From assembly GCF_014253065.1 (NCBI RefSeq), contig NZ_JACLZK010000001.1, positions 1,116,001-1,180,000 on the forward strand: a DNA stretch of 64,000 nucleotides. Reading direction: 5' to 3'. The notes under the pieces were generated by a model. The model was not told the origin of the DNA. It did not search any database and saw only the letters and a list, made by a program, of their open reading frames with translations. Of the stretch, positions 47,690 through 57,330 are shown in pieces. Numbering within the stretch: position 1 is the first letter of the stretch; the number at the start of each line of letters is the position of its first letter. The translations under genes were made by a program, and so were the position numbers. The DNA comes from Campylobacter massiliensis (GTDB taxonomy: Bacteria > Campylobacterota > Campylobacteria > Campylobacterales > Campylobacteraceae).

Positions 47690-48059
47690 ATTTGGTCTTT
47701 TGTCGGTAAGGTCCAGCAAAAGGTCGCGGTTGCATTTTGATGATTTGATTTTAGAGTCCTGACTTCATCAAAATGCGGCACAAAAATCGCTACGCATTTG
47801 CGGTTAAATTTGACTTATGCGTCTTTGGCTACGGTGTCGGGTTGGGGGGGGTGCTAGCTTGCTCTTTTCGCGGTGGGATATTTGATTTTTGAGTGGCTTT
47901 TTAAATCCAAATCATGTCGATAAAGCTTTTTCTAAGATTTTAGAAATGCTGAAATTTGGGCCATTTTATATCTATGCTATTTTGAATTTTATGCAAATTT
48001 AAGGCGTAAAAATATAGACTTTGGTTTTTAGTAGCCCTAAAAATGTATATTTTGGTGCT
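47690..48059 (+). promoter_or_regulatory. CRISPR leader region (370 bp)
   Basis: Gap between cas1 and the first repeat; the array grows here since degenerate repeats are at the other end. It contains a perfect 12-bp inverted repeat, GCATTTTGATGA (47732-47743) and TCATCAAAATGC (47765-47776), and a run of 8 G's (47844-47851). The AT-rich part just before repeat 1 probably carries the leader promoter. A minus-strand ORF reaching into the repeats is not real. Confidence 0.6.
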
Positions 48060-50908
48060 GTTAAAATTTGCTCCGTTGGAGTTTGAAACCATCCTAGCAA
48101 CCGAATAAGCGACTAAAGTTCGCTGGTTAAAATTTGCTCCGTTGGAGTTTGAAACATTCAAATTTGAACGAATTTAAACGAGATATTGAAAGTTAAAATT
48201 TGCTCCGTTGGAGTTTGAAACAAATCCTCATATTCCCCTTTTTTGTCGGAATAATCAAGTTAAAATTTGCTCCGTTGGAGTTTGAAACCGTCAGCACCGA
48301 CAAAATAACTCTTTTTCATCTGAGTTAAAATTTGCTCCGTTGGAGTTTGAAACGTTTTCGATGCACCCGTGCTTGAGGAGCTAAAAAATGTTAAAATTTG
48401 CTCCGTTGGAGTTTGAAACTAAAGCGTTCTAAGCTCTATTTCTAGCAAATTTGCGTTAAAATTTGCTCCGTTGGAGTTTGAAACCTTCGCGCGCGCTACG
48501 CGCCGCGCTCAGTTTCCGCGTTAAAATTTGCTCCGTTGGAGTTTGAAACTCTAATCTAAATTTTGTGTCGTGCGGCGCGTAGCGGTTAAAATTTGCTCCG
48601 TTGGAGTTTGAAACAACACAATGGCAAAGACTACGGCACCACTATACACACGTTAAAATTTGCTCCGTTGGAGTTTGAAACACCGTAAAAGCCTGAGCCA
48701 TCACCATGACCCGGACCGTTAAAATTTGCTCCGTTGGAGTTTGAAACAAGTGCTTTTGATATGTAGATATATCGCTTCTAAGTTAAAATTTGCTCCGTTG
48801 GAGTTTGAAACCAAATTTCTGAAAATCAAACGGAGTTAAAGGAAACTAAGTTAAAATTTGCTCCGTTGGAGTTTGAAACCTGCATAAATAGCGAACATGC
48901 TACGCTATCAACTTTAAGTTAAAATTTGCTCCGTTGGAGTTTGAAACATTTTACAAAAGAATTGTTAGCAAAGGAACCAAAAGCCGTTAAAATTTGCTCC
49001 GTTGGAGTTTGAAACTAAGAAATACGGCCGTCAATATAACGGCAACTATGAGTTAAAATTTGCTCCGTTGGAGTTTGAAACTCATAAATGATAACTTCCT
49101 TATGCTCGGGGATATTGTTAAAATTTGCTCCGTTGGAGTTTGAAACCAAGATGTATCAGTCTGACCGGGTCAATAATTTTAAGTTAAAATTTGCTCCGTT
49201 GGAGTTTGAAACAACTAGGTCTTAAGCGCGTCGTAAAGGATAACTTCCGCGTTAAAATTTGCTCCGTTGGAGTTTGAAACTTCTTTCCCGCCAAGCTTCA
49301 GGCGCTCTGCGCCGGTTAAAATTTGCTCCGTTGGAGTTTGAAACTAAAATCTAAAGATTTGAAACAAGCTAAAAAAGCGTTAAAATTTGCTCCGTTGGAG
49401 TTTGAAACCGAAGGTACAAAAACCAAGTTCCAAAAAAATACGGGTTAAAATTTGCTCCGTTGGAGTTTGAAACGGCGTCCTTTGACCGCGCCTATACTAG
49501 GCACGAAAGTTAAAATTTGCTCCGTTGGAGTTTGAAACGATTGACAAGGCGGCCTTCTTTGCTTGCTCCGCGCGGTTAAAATTTGCTCCGTTGGAGTTTG
49601 AAACTAAATTTCTTGTTGTGCTTGCGTGCGCTCGACTTCGCGTTAAAATTTGCTCCGTTGGAGTTTGAAACCATCCCAAAGATCAGCTACGACTTCATTT
49701 CCCGAGTTAAAATTTGCTCCGTTGGAGTTTGAAACATTTTATGAAATCGTGCTTGGATAGCTTAATAAAAGTTAAAATTTGCTCCGTTGGAGTTTGAAAC
49801 ATTCAAATACTCGACAGTGCCAAAAATGTAATGATGTTAAAATTTGCTCCGTTGGAGTTTGAAACTCATATCTACCGCCGGCTACAATTTGCAAGGCGAG
49901 ATGTTAAAATTTGCTCCGTTGGAGTTTGAAACAACCTTGATAACCTGCAAGGGCTTTGTAGGAGTTGCGTTAAAATTTGCTCCGTTGGAGTTTGAAACAT
50001 TTTTATTTGCGATCCTAGCTTTAACTTGACCTATGTTAAAATTTGCTCCGTTGGAGTTTGAAACTATACACAGCTTTTTCATATTCTCCCATATATAAAG
50101 TTAAAATTTGCTCCGTTGGAGTTTGAAACGATTTTGACGGGGCGTATCTAATGGAGATTTTTCAGTTAAAATTTGCTCCGTTGGAGTTTGAAACAAAAAC
50201 TCCGATAACGCATAAAATCTATCGACGGTTAAAATTTGCTCCGTTGGAGTTTGAAACGAGAACAAGATGCAAGAGCGCTAGTCGGCTCAAAAAGTTAAAA
50301 TTTGCTCCGTTGGAGTTTGAAACAATGAAGCTAAAAGTCAAAAAATAAAACAGCTTCAGTTAAAATTTGCTCCGTTGGAGTTTGAAACCCACCGCCAGGG
50401 TTATTAGGATCATCAGGTTTAGGGTTAAAATTTGCTCCGTTGGAGTTTGAAACCCGCTTCCAGGATTGCCGACTAAACAAGTTATCATGGTTAAAATTTG
50501 CTCCGTTGGAGTTTGAAACAAACTACTACAATCAATGCAAGAACCATCAGTGTGTTAAAATTTGCTCCGTTGGAGTTTGAAACCGACCCCGAAACGGGCG
50601 GGATGACCGAACAGATAAGGTTAAAATTTGCTCCGTTGGAGTTTGAAACTTGAGCTCTATCTCAAATCTAAAAACCGCGTATGACGTTAAAATTTACTCC
50701 GTTCGAGTTTGAAACTAAAAAACCTGCAAAAACCGCTAAATGACCCCGAGTTAAAATTTACTCCGTTGGAGTTTGAAACCCAAATCTTCGCATATTCTCC
50801 GCATATTTTTCTAATAGTTAAAATTTACTCCGTTGGAGTTTGAAATCGAATTCGTCTTGAAATTTGGTCGGGTTTGGCGAGCCGTTAAAATTTACTCCGT
50901 TGGAGTTT
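48060..50908 (+). CRISPR. Type I-B CRISPR array, 44 repeats (last truncated), 43 spacers
   Basis: The 30-nt repeat begins GTTAAAATTTGCTCC and ends GTTGGAGTTTGAAAC; CTCC and GGAG can pair with a GTT loop, followed by an 8-nt TTTGAAAC handle. Spacers are 33-38 nt. Repeats start at 48060, 48126, 48192, 48259 and so on to 50884. The last four carry TTACTCC instead of TTGCTCC and two have further changes, which marks the trailer end; so the leader is on the cas1 side and transcription is on the plus strand. The final copy (50884-50908) lacks its last 5 nt. Peptide-like ORFs with repeated NGANFN here are repeat artefacts. Confidence 0.98.
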
Positions 50909-50996
50909 TTCTGGTAAGTAAAACAGGCATATTTAAAATACTTGGGGTTTTTTAAAGTAAATAAATATAGAGGTTTTTTGGGGATTTTGAATTGAT

Positions 50997-51020
50997 AGGG
51001 CCTTTCTAGCCCTCTATTTT
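50997..51020 (+). terminator. Possible terminator after the CRISPR array
   Basis: AGGGC (50997-51001), a 7-nt loop, GCCCT (51009-51013), then CTATTTTTATTT on the plus strand. Short stem, but T-rich tail; it would stop the array transcript. Confidence 0.45.
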
Positions 51021-51031
51021 TATTTACTATT

Positions 51032-52246
51032 CTAGCCGTAAATTTTCTTTAAATTTGCAAGATTTGCGCTCAAATTTAAAAGCAGCATATCGGCCGTTAC
51101 TAGTCTAGCCATCGCGGTAGCTACGACGCTGCCGCGCACTCCGATACACGGATCGTGCCGTCCGCGCAGTTCGCAGAGAGTATCCTCTCCGCGCACGTTT
51201 TGCGTCGGCTGAGGTAAAAATATCGACGGAGTCGGCTTAAAATGTGTCTTTATCACGACCTCTTGTCCGCTCGTCATGCCGCCCAGCGTTCCGCCCGCGT
51301 GGTTTGAGGCGAATCCGAATTTCTCGTTTGAATTTAATCCGCGGCAAGCCTCGCCGTCCGCCTCGCTTTTGCATTCGTCAAATTTGCCGCCGTTTAAATT
51401 TGTCGGCTCGTCCGTACCGTCAAGAGTAGAGTTATCCGCGCCCAAATTTACGCCTATATGCGCCGCGCTCATCGGGTCGTTATTTTGGCTGCCGCGCATC
51501 TTGCTTGCATTCACGCCCTCGCCGATTTCTACGGCTTTGACGCCGTTTATGCCCATCATCGCAGCCGCGATTGCCGCGTCAAATTTATAGTATAGCCCCT
51601 CGCCAAGCCCCACCGGCGCGCCGCGGATAACCGTGACGACGCTAGCTCCGACGCTGTCGTGCTCCTGCTTGGCTTTTAGGATTTCCCCTTTCATCGCCTC
51701 TTCGTTACCCAGCGAAAATATCTCCGAGCGCGCCGCCAGCTCGAAATCCGGTCGCTCGCCGCACGAAATTTCACCTACGCTAGCCACGCCGCTTTGCACG
51801 CTGACGCCAAACTCGCCCAGCAAAATTTGAGCTATCGCGCCGCCCGCCACGCGCACGGCCGTCTCTCTAGCCGAGCTGCGTCCGCCGCCTCTGTGGTCGC
51901 GGATGCCGTATTTGCGGTAGTAAGCATAGTCGGCGTGCCCAGGACGAAAGAGCTCGCGTAAATTTTCATAATCGCCCGATTTTTGATTTTCGTTTCGGAT
52001 GATAAAGCCGATCGGAGTGCCCGTGCTTAGCCCATCAAACATGCCGCTTAAAATCTCCACGCGGTCGCCTTCGCTCCTTGCTGTGGCAAATTTCGAGCCG
52101 CCCGGCTTTCGTTTGTCAAGCTCGCTTTGGATAAAATTTAGATCAATGCGCACACCCGCAGGAAAGCCGTCTAGCACGCCGCCGATCGCCGCTCCGTGAC
52201 TCTCGCCAAACGTCGTTAGCGTTAGTTTGCGTCCGAAGGTATTCAC
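51032..52246 (-). CDS. aroC: Chorismate synthase
   Basis: 404 residues, versus about 360 normally. FMNH2-dependent last step of the shikimate pathway. Motifs: GESHGAAIGGVLDGFPAG, RPGHADYAYYRKYGIRDHRGGG split as seen, GRSSARETAVRVAGGAIA, and RGRHDPCIGVRG near the C-terminus. An extra low-complexity stretch of about 40 residues (GTDEPTNLNGGKFDECKSEA) sits near residue 270-310, before SNHAGGTLGGM. GTG start; the stop side is near the CRISPR array. Overlaps rnc by 4 bp. Confidence 0.95.
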   Translation of the reverse strand: MNTFGRKLTLTTFGESHGAAIGGVLDGFPAGVRIDLNFIQSELDKRKPGGSKFATARSEGDRVEILSGMFDGLSTGTPIGFIIRNENQKSGDYENLRELFRPGHADYAYYRKYGIRDHRGGGRSSARETAVRVAGGAIAQILLGEFGVSVQSGVASVGEISCGERPDFELAARSEIFSLGNEEAMKGEILKAKQEHDSVGASVVTVIRGAPVGLGEGLYYKFDAAIAAAMMGINGVKAVEIGEGVNASKMRGSQNNDPMSAAHIGVNLGADNSTLDGTDEPTNLNGGKFDECKSEADGEACRGLNSNEKFGFASNHAGGTLGGMTSGQEVVIKTHFKPTPSIFLPQPTQNVRGEDTLCELRGRHDPCIGVRGSVVATAMARLVTADMLLLNLSANLANLKKIYG

Positions 52247-52911
52247 TTGCCGTCTCCTAAAATCTCAAGCGCGGTTTTGGCGGCTTTTTGCTCGGCTTCT
52301 TTTTTACTCTTGCCCGCGGCTCGCGAGATCTCGCGCTCGTTTAGCATCAGCGCGATCTCAAATTCTTTCTTGTGATCGGGGCCTTTTGAGCCTACCAGTA
52401 CGTATTTTGGTATCTCGGCGAAGCGCGCTTGAGTTAGCTCTTGCAGCGCGGTTTTGTAGTCTTTTACCATGCGGTCGAAATTTATATCAGGATAGCATCT
52501 CTCAAAGGCTTTTAGGCTAGCCGCGCGCACGGCGTCAAAGCCGCTTTCTAGGTAGATCGCGCCCATCAGCGCCTCGAAAGCGTCCGAGAGTATCGAGGCT
52601 TTTAGTCGTCCGCCGTTGTGCTCCTCGGCCTGCGAGATGTTGATGAGCCCGCCTAAATTTAGATATTTAGCCAGCTCGGCGAAGCTTTTTTCATTTACGA
52701 GCGCGGCTCTTAGCTTGCTCAGATCGCCTTCGCTTAGGCGCGAAAATTTGTGAAAAAGATAATCCCCGATCACCAGATCCATCACCGCATCGCCCAAAAA
52801 CTCGAGCCTTTCGTTGTTCGCACCGCCTTTTACGCTTTTGTGCGTGAGCGCGGTTTTTAGCAGCTTTTCGTCTTTAAATTTATATCCTAATTTCTCTTCC
52901 AAATTTCGCAT
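52243..52911 (-). CDS. rnc: Ribonuclease III
   Basis: 222 residues. Cleaves double-stranded RNA. Family signature NERLEFLGDAVMDLVIGDYL (about residue 34) and a C-terminal dsRNA-binding domain (DYKTALQELTQARFAEIPKY ... KEFEIALMLN). Starts at ATG adjoining rnhA by one base, and overlaps aroC. Confidence 0.97.
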   Translation of the reverse strand: MRNLEEKLGYKFKDEKLLKTALTHKSVKGGANNERLEFLGDAVMDLVIGDYLFHKFSRLSEGDLSKLRAALVNEKSFAELAKYLNLGGLINISQAEEHNGGRLKASILSDAFEALMGAIYLESGFDAVRAASLKAFERCYPDINFDRMVKDYKTALQELTQARFAEIPKYVLVGSKGPDHKKEFEIALMLNEREISRAAGKSKKEAEQKAAKTALEILGDGK

Positions 52912-53348
52912 TATTCGCCTTTTAAGCTATTTTTTATCTTTACGGCTTGCTCGCGCGCCATCTCGTCGCAAAGCTCGTTTTGCGGGTGTCCGGCGTGACC
53001 TTTGACCCAGATCGCTTCGACCTCGTGCGGCTCGCTTGCGCCTAGATACTCCTGCCACAGCGGGACGTTTTTTACGTTTTTAAAGTTTTTCTTCACCCAG
53101 CCCTCTAGCCACGCATTTACGGCGTTTGCGACGTATGAGCTATCGGTGTAGAGCTTCACGCGACACGGCTGCTTTAGCGCTTTTAGTCCCTCGATCGCAG
53201 CGCGTAGTTCCATTTGATTATTCGTCGTGTGCGCCTGCCCGCCGCTTGCCGTTTTTTTGTGCTCGCCGTACTCTAGGATGTACGCCCAGCCGCCCGGTCC
53301 TGGGTTATCCAGACACGAGCCGTCGCTAAAAAGGCATACTGTTTTCAT
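52911..53348 (-). CDS. rnhA: Ribonuclease HI
   Basis: 145 residues. Degrades RNA of RNA-DNA hybrids. Catalytic DEDD residues: aspartate in LFSDGSCLDNPGPGGWA, glutamate in NNQMELRAAIEGL, aspartate in LYTDSSYVANAV, and late aspartate in GHAGHPQNELCDEMA. Overlaps the upstream TPR gene end by 23 bp and touches rnc. Confidence 0.97.
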   Translation of the reverse strand: MKTVCLFSDGSCLDNPGPGGWAYILEYGEHKKTASGGQAHTTNNQMELRAAIEGLKALKQPCRVKLYTDSSYVANAVNAWLEGWVKKNFKNVKNVPLWQEYLGASEPHEVEAIWVKGHAGHPQNELCDEMAREQAVKIKNSLKGE

Positions 53349-54372
53349 CAGGTTTTTCCGTGATGTGAGGCAAAATTTGCACGCTGCCTAGCTCACTACA
53401 CATCGGACAGCGGTAAAAATGCATAGGAAAGGCGTTTTTGCAGCTCTTGCAAACGTAGTTAAAGCTAAGCGCGGCTTTGTCGTAGTTTGCCGCTTTTAGC
53501 TTCTTTAAAACCTCTAGCTCAAAACCCAGCGGCGCGCCGTCCTCGTCGCTCATGCCTTTGATGAAAAATAGGCTCTTATACTCGGGGTCGGTTAAATTTA
53601 CGGGCGTGTTTTGATAATAAACTAAATCCAAAACGTCCTGTAGCGGCGGGAAATCGCTAAAATCCTTAAGCCCCGAACCGTTTAAATTTAACCTCTCCAT
53701 CGCCATTCGGCGCACGAGCGCAAATTCATCCTTTAGGGCTAAAATTTCGCCGATCTTAGCGGCTTCGTCCCTGCTTTTATCCGCTAAAATTTGCAGCGCC
53801 TTTATGTAGGCCGTCTGCGCTCTCACGTCGCTGCCAAGCTCCTGCAACGCGTCCAAGGCCTGCAGCGCGCCCTCGTAGTCTTTTAGTTTTTCGAAAATTA
53901 TCGTTAGAGATTTTAGCGCGATTTGATTTCGCGGAGAGATTTTTAGCGCCTCCAAAAACACGCTCTTTGCGCGCTCGAGAAAGCCCGCCTTAAAATAAGT
54001 CTGACCCAGATCGGTAAAAATTTGCTCCTTTGCCGCTCGGTTTTTAGCTCGCTCCAAAGCCACGGCATAGACGCTAATAGCCTTTTCAAAATACCCGCTT
54101 TTTGAAAACGTCCCCGCCAAAAAGCACATCGTAGCCGTATCTGCGCCAGAGTTTATCAAAAGCTGCTTGTTTTCGTCGCTCAGGCCTTGAGATTTGCCGA
54201 ATTTTTTCAAAAATCCCGCGATCTCCGCCTTTTCGTCCTTGCTCTTAAAAACGCCCCACGCGTAGCTAAAAACGGCGATCACGAGCACCGCGGCGACTAG
54301 CACCACGAGACCGAAAATCGGGTCTCTAAATTCGATAAAAAATATATCCAAAATGCCGCTTTCTAAAGTCAA
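53326..54372 (-). CDS. LapB/YciM-like TPR membrane protein
   Basis: 348 residues. One N-terminal hydrophobic helix (IFGLVVLVAAVLVIAVFSYA, about 17-36), a series of TPR repeats (AISVYAVALERAKN; KAGFLERAKSVFLEALK) and a C-terminal metal-binding ribbon CKSCKNAF ... CPMCSELG. This layout is that of LapB, which in E. coli controls LpxC degradation and LPS synthesis. That function here is inference. TTG start; overlaps rnhA by 23 bp. Confidence 0.7.
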   Translation of the reverse strand: MTLESGILDIFFIEFRDPIFGLVVLVAAVLVIAVFSYAWGVFKSKDEKAEIAGFLKKFGKSQGLSDENKQLLINSGADTATMCFLAGTFSKSGYFEKAISVYAVALERAKNRAAKEQIFTDLGQTYFKAGFLERAKSVFLEALKISPRNQIALKSLTIIFEKLKDYEGALQALDALQELGSDVRAQTAYIKALQILADKSRDEAAKIGEILALKDEFALVRRMAMERLNLNGSGLKDFSDFPPLQDVLDLVYYQNTPVNLTDPEYKSLFFIKGMSDEDGAPLGFELEVLKKLKAANYDKAALSFNYVCKSCKNAFPMHFYRCPMCSELGSVQILPHITEKPDENSMPF

Positions 54373-54401
54373 ATTTAACGCCGATTATAGCAAAACGATT
54401 G

Positions 54402-54407
54402 TATAAT
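54402..54407 (+). promoter_or_regulatory. -10 box almost at the dnaG start codon
   Basis: TATAAT (in GATTGTATAATCTCG) ends 7 bp before the ATG of dnaG (54415), so a transcript from it would begin at or very near the start codon, leaving no room for a Shine-Dalgarno. Confidence 0.5.
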
Positions 54408-54414
54408 CTCGCTT

Positions 54415-56073
54415 ATGATCGATCCAAAATCAATAGAAAGACTAAAAGCGCAAACCGATATCGTCGATATAGTTGGGCACTATCTGCCGCTGAAAAAAAG
54501 CGGAGCGAACTTCGTGTGCGTCTGCCCGTTTCACGACGATAAAAACCCGAGCATGAGCGTGAGTCCGTCGCGCGGGATATTTCACTGCTTTTCGTGCAAA
54601 GCCGGCGGCGACGCGATCAAATTCGTGATGGACTACGAAAAGCTAAGCTACCCCGAAGCCGTCGAAAAGATCGCGGGGTTGCAAAATTTCACGTTAAACT
54701 ATGTGCGCGGCGGCGAACCGACGAAAGAAAACAAGCACATCCTAGAAAACGCAAACGCCTTTTACCGCTCGCTGCTTTACAAAACTCCTGCGGCCGTCGA
54801 GTATTTGTACTCGCGCGGTATCACGGACGAGCTAATAGATAAATTTGAACTAGGTTTCGCGCCTGAGAGCGCGCAGACGATAAGGCTACTGCAAAACGAT
54901 CAAATCGAGCCCAAAGAAGCCCTAGAAGTCGGTATCGTAAAGCAAAACGAAAACGGCATCTACGCTAGCTTCATAAACCGTATCACCTTTCCTATCTACA
55001 CGCACGCGGGACGGCTCGTGGGCTTTGGCGGACGTACGATCAGCGGCAACCCCGCAAAATACGTAAATTCGCCCCAGTCCGCAGTTTTTGACAAATCCAC
55101 GCTTTTTTATGGCTACCACCTGGCAAAGCGCGAAATTTTCACCAAAAATCAGATCATCATCACCGAAGGCTACATGGATGTCATCATGCTGCACAAGGCG
55201 GGTTTTAACAACGTCGTAGCGGTGCTGGGAACCGCGCTCACGACCAAGCACCTGCCGCTTTTAAAGCGCGGCGAGATTAGCGTTATTTTGTGCTTTGACG
55301 GCGACGACGCGGGCATAAACGCCGCGACAAAGTCCGCCCTGCTGCTCGCGCAAAACGAAATCGACGGCAGCGTCGTCATCATAGAAGGCGGCGCAGATCC
55401 GGCCGATATGGTGGTAGCGGGCAAGATAGAGTATCTGCGGCAAATTTTTGAAAGCGGCACGGAGATCGGCGAATTTTACATCAGACATTTAGCCAGCGGC
55501 TTTGACCTCTCGCGCCCCGTGCAAAAGCAAAAAGCGCTAGAGGCGATCCAGGCCTTTACGGCGAGCCTAAAACCCGTCGTTGCAAACTCCTACGCCCCGC
55601 TCGTGGCTAAAATTTTAAATATAGCCGAGGGGTCGTTTTGGCTAACTAGAGGTGCAAATACGCAAGCCGTCCAGGAGCGTATGCAAGCCTACGAAATGCA
55701 AAATTTCGGCAAAAATCAGCGCGGGCGTAAAGACCCGCTCAAAATTCAAATTTTGAAAACTATGGTAGAAAATCCAAAATTAAAAAAAATTATTTTAGAA
55801 AATTTAAAACCAGAGTATTTTTCATCCTACAGAGATATTTTTGAAGCTATTGCAAACGGCGCGACGCAAGACGAAGCTGTGGTTCGAGAAATAATATTTG
55901 AAAGCTACGATACCTTTAAAACCGAAGATGAAATTCTAAAAACCGCAAAAATTTTAAAAATAGAATTTTATAAAACAATGCAAGCAGACTACCTTGCTGC
56001 CAAAATACCATATAATAAAAAAGAGGAAATATTGATAAAAATTGGAAAAATTTTACAAGGGTTAGAAAAATGA
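54415..56073 (+). CDS. dnaG: DNA primase
   Basis: 552 residues. Zinc ribbon CPFHDDKNPS ... FHCFSCKAGGD (about 38-65), the TOPRIM core with EGYMDVIMLHKAGFNNVVA and CFDGDDAGINAA (about 250-300) and a C-terminal DnaB-interacting domain. Makes RNA primers for Okazaki fragments. Divergent from the LapB-like gene; the downstream ATG overlaps its stop (ATGA), so the PP-loop gene is coupled. Confidence 0.97.
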   Translation: MIDPKSIERLKAQTDIVDIVGHYLPLKKSGANFVCVCPFHDDKNPSMSVSPSRGIFHCFSCKAGGDAIKFVMDYEKLSYPEAVEKIAGLQNFTLNYVRGGEPTKENKHILENANAFYRSLLYKTPAAVEYLYSRGITDELIDKFELGFAPESAQTIRLLQNDQIEPKEALEVGIVKQNENGIYASFINRITFPIYTHAGRLVGFGGRTISGNPAKYVNSPQSAVFDKSTLFYGYHLAKREIFTKNQIIITEGYMDVIMLHKAGFNNVVAVLGTALTTKHLPLLKRGEISVILCFDGDDAGINAATKSALLLAQNEIDGSVVIIEGGADPADMVVAGKIEYLRQIFESGTEIGEFYIRHLASGFDLSRPVQKQKALEAIQAFTASLKPVVANSYAPLVAKILNIAEGSFWLTRGANTQAVQERMQAYEMQNFGKNQRGRKDPLKIQILKTMVENPKLKKIILENLKPEYFSSYRDIFEAIANGATQDEAVVREIIFESYDTFKTEDEILKTAKILKIEFYKTMQADYLAAKIPYNKKEEILIKIGKILQGLEK

Positions 56074-57056
56074 AAGCATTAGTTTTATTTAGCGGCGGGC
56101 TGGACAGCATGATCGCCATCAAGCTGCTGACAAACCAAGGCATCGACGTTACGGCGGTGCACATCGATATCGGCTTTAGCGGCGACGAGGGAAAGATGGA
56201 AATTTTACGCCGCCGCGCAAACGAAGCCGGAGCTGATTTTAAGATAGTCGATATTAGAAACGAATACCTACGCGATGTGCTTTTCACGCCAAAATACGGC
56301 TACGGCAAGCACTTTAACCCCTGCATCGACTGCCACGGATATATGTTTAAAACGGCGCTTGCGATGATGCGCTCGGAGGGCGCGGACTTTATAGCGACGG
56401 GCGAGGTGGTCGGTCAGCGTACGATGAGTCAGAGGCGCGACGCGATGTTGCGGGTCAAAAACGCCGCGGGCGACGAGGAGGATCTCATCTTGCGCCCGAT
56501 GTCTGCACGGCTGATGAAGCCAACAAAACCCGAGAGAGAGGGCTGGGTCGATCGCAGTAAACTGCTCGCTATCGGCGGACGCGACCGCAAAAGACAGCTC
56601 GCGCTCGCGAAAGAGTTTGGCTTTAGCGAGTACGAGACGCCGGGCGGCGGGTGCTTGCTCACGATCGAGAGCTTTGCGAATAAAATCAGAGATTTCATCA
56701 AATTTGACCCAAATATGACGAGTGCGGATATGCAGCTACTGCGCCTCGGACGCCATCTACGCCTAACAAACGGCACCAAAATGGTCATCGGCCGCGACGA
56801 AAACGATAACGCCAAACTGCTAGCCCTAAATAATCCAAAATTTACGCAGATCAAATTTGACGGCGATATCGTAGGTGCGGTGAGCTTCGTGGATGCTGAA
56901 TTTAACGAGGCCGACCTCGAGTTTGCCGTGCGGCTGGCGCTTGCCTACACCAGAGCCGATAAAGATACGGCGGTGCGAGCTAGGATCGGCGAGCGCGATA
57001 TTTGCGTGAAGCCTTTTGAGGGCAAAGAGCCTGCGCAGGAGTTTTTCGTTAGTTAA
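56070..57056 (+). CDS. PP-loop ATP pyrophosphatase (ThiI/MnmA-like)
   Basis: 328 residues. The ATP-binding PP-loop SGGLDSMIAIKLL is at residues 8-20; a CIDCHGYM pair (about residue 90) and ETPGGGCLLT region (about 190) could hold sulfur-transfer cysteines. It resembles tRNA-thiolating enzymes of the ThiI/MnmA class without their full domain set, so product and target RNA are uncertain. C. jejuni has a similar protein near dnaG. Coupled to dnaG. Confidence 0.75.
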   Translation: MKALVLFSGGLDSMIAIKLLTNQGIDVTAVHIDIGFSGDEGKMEILRRRANEAGADFKIVDIRNEYLRDVLFTPKYGYGKHFNPCIDCHGYMFKTALAMMRSEGADFIATGEVVGQRTMSQRRDAMLRVKNAAGDEEDLILRPMSARLMKPTKPEREGWVDRSKLLAIGGRDRKRQLALAKEFGFSEYETPGGGCLLTIESFANKIRDFIKFDPNMTSADMQLLRLGRHLRLTNGTKMVIGRDENDNAKLLALNNPKFTQIKFDGDIVGAVSFVDAEFNEADLEFAVRLALAYTRADKDTAVRARIGERDICVKPFEGKEPAQEFFVS

Positions 57057-57291
57057 AATTGAGAGCTTTAAATTTGCCTGATTTTCGGAAAAAGGCAAAT
57101 TTAAACGGCTCGAAGCGCTCAAGCTTTTGCCGTCTTTCATTAAATTTACCGCAAATTTTAGAGTCTGCACACGGATAAATTTCAAATTTACAGTACAAAC
57201 CCCTTGTTTTAACTCGGCAAATTTAATTCACCTTGCGACGCATCAAAATCAAAGTGATTTTGTCTTTTATTTTATTTTGATATATTTTAAG

Positions 57292-57321
57292 TATAATTCT
57301 CATTTTAATATAATAATGAGA
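57292..57321 (+). promoter_or_regulatory. -10 box with inverted repeat
   Basis: TATAAT (57292-57297) is followed directly by TCTCATT (57298-57304) and AATGAGA (57315-57321), a 7-bp inverted repeat over the expected transcription start. This could be an operator for the 193-aa gene. Confidence 0.4.
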
Positions 57322-57330
57322 GTTTTTGCG

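Noticed and set aside
47940-50348. ORFs over the CRISPR array with repeated NGANFN or KFAPLEFET segments
   Set aside because: They translate the repeats; no start site or composition supports them.
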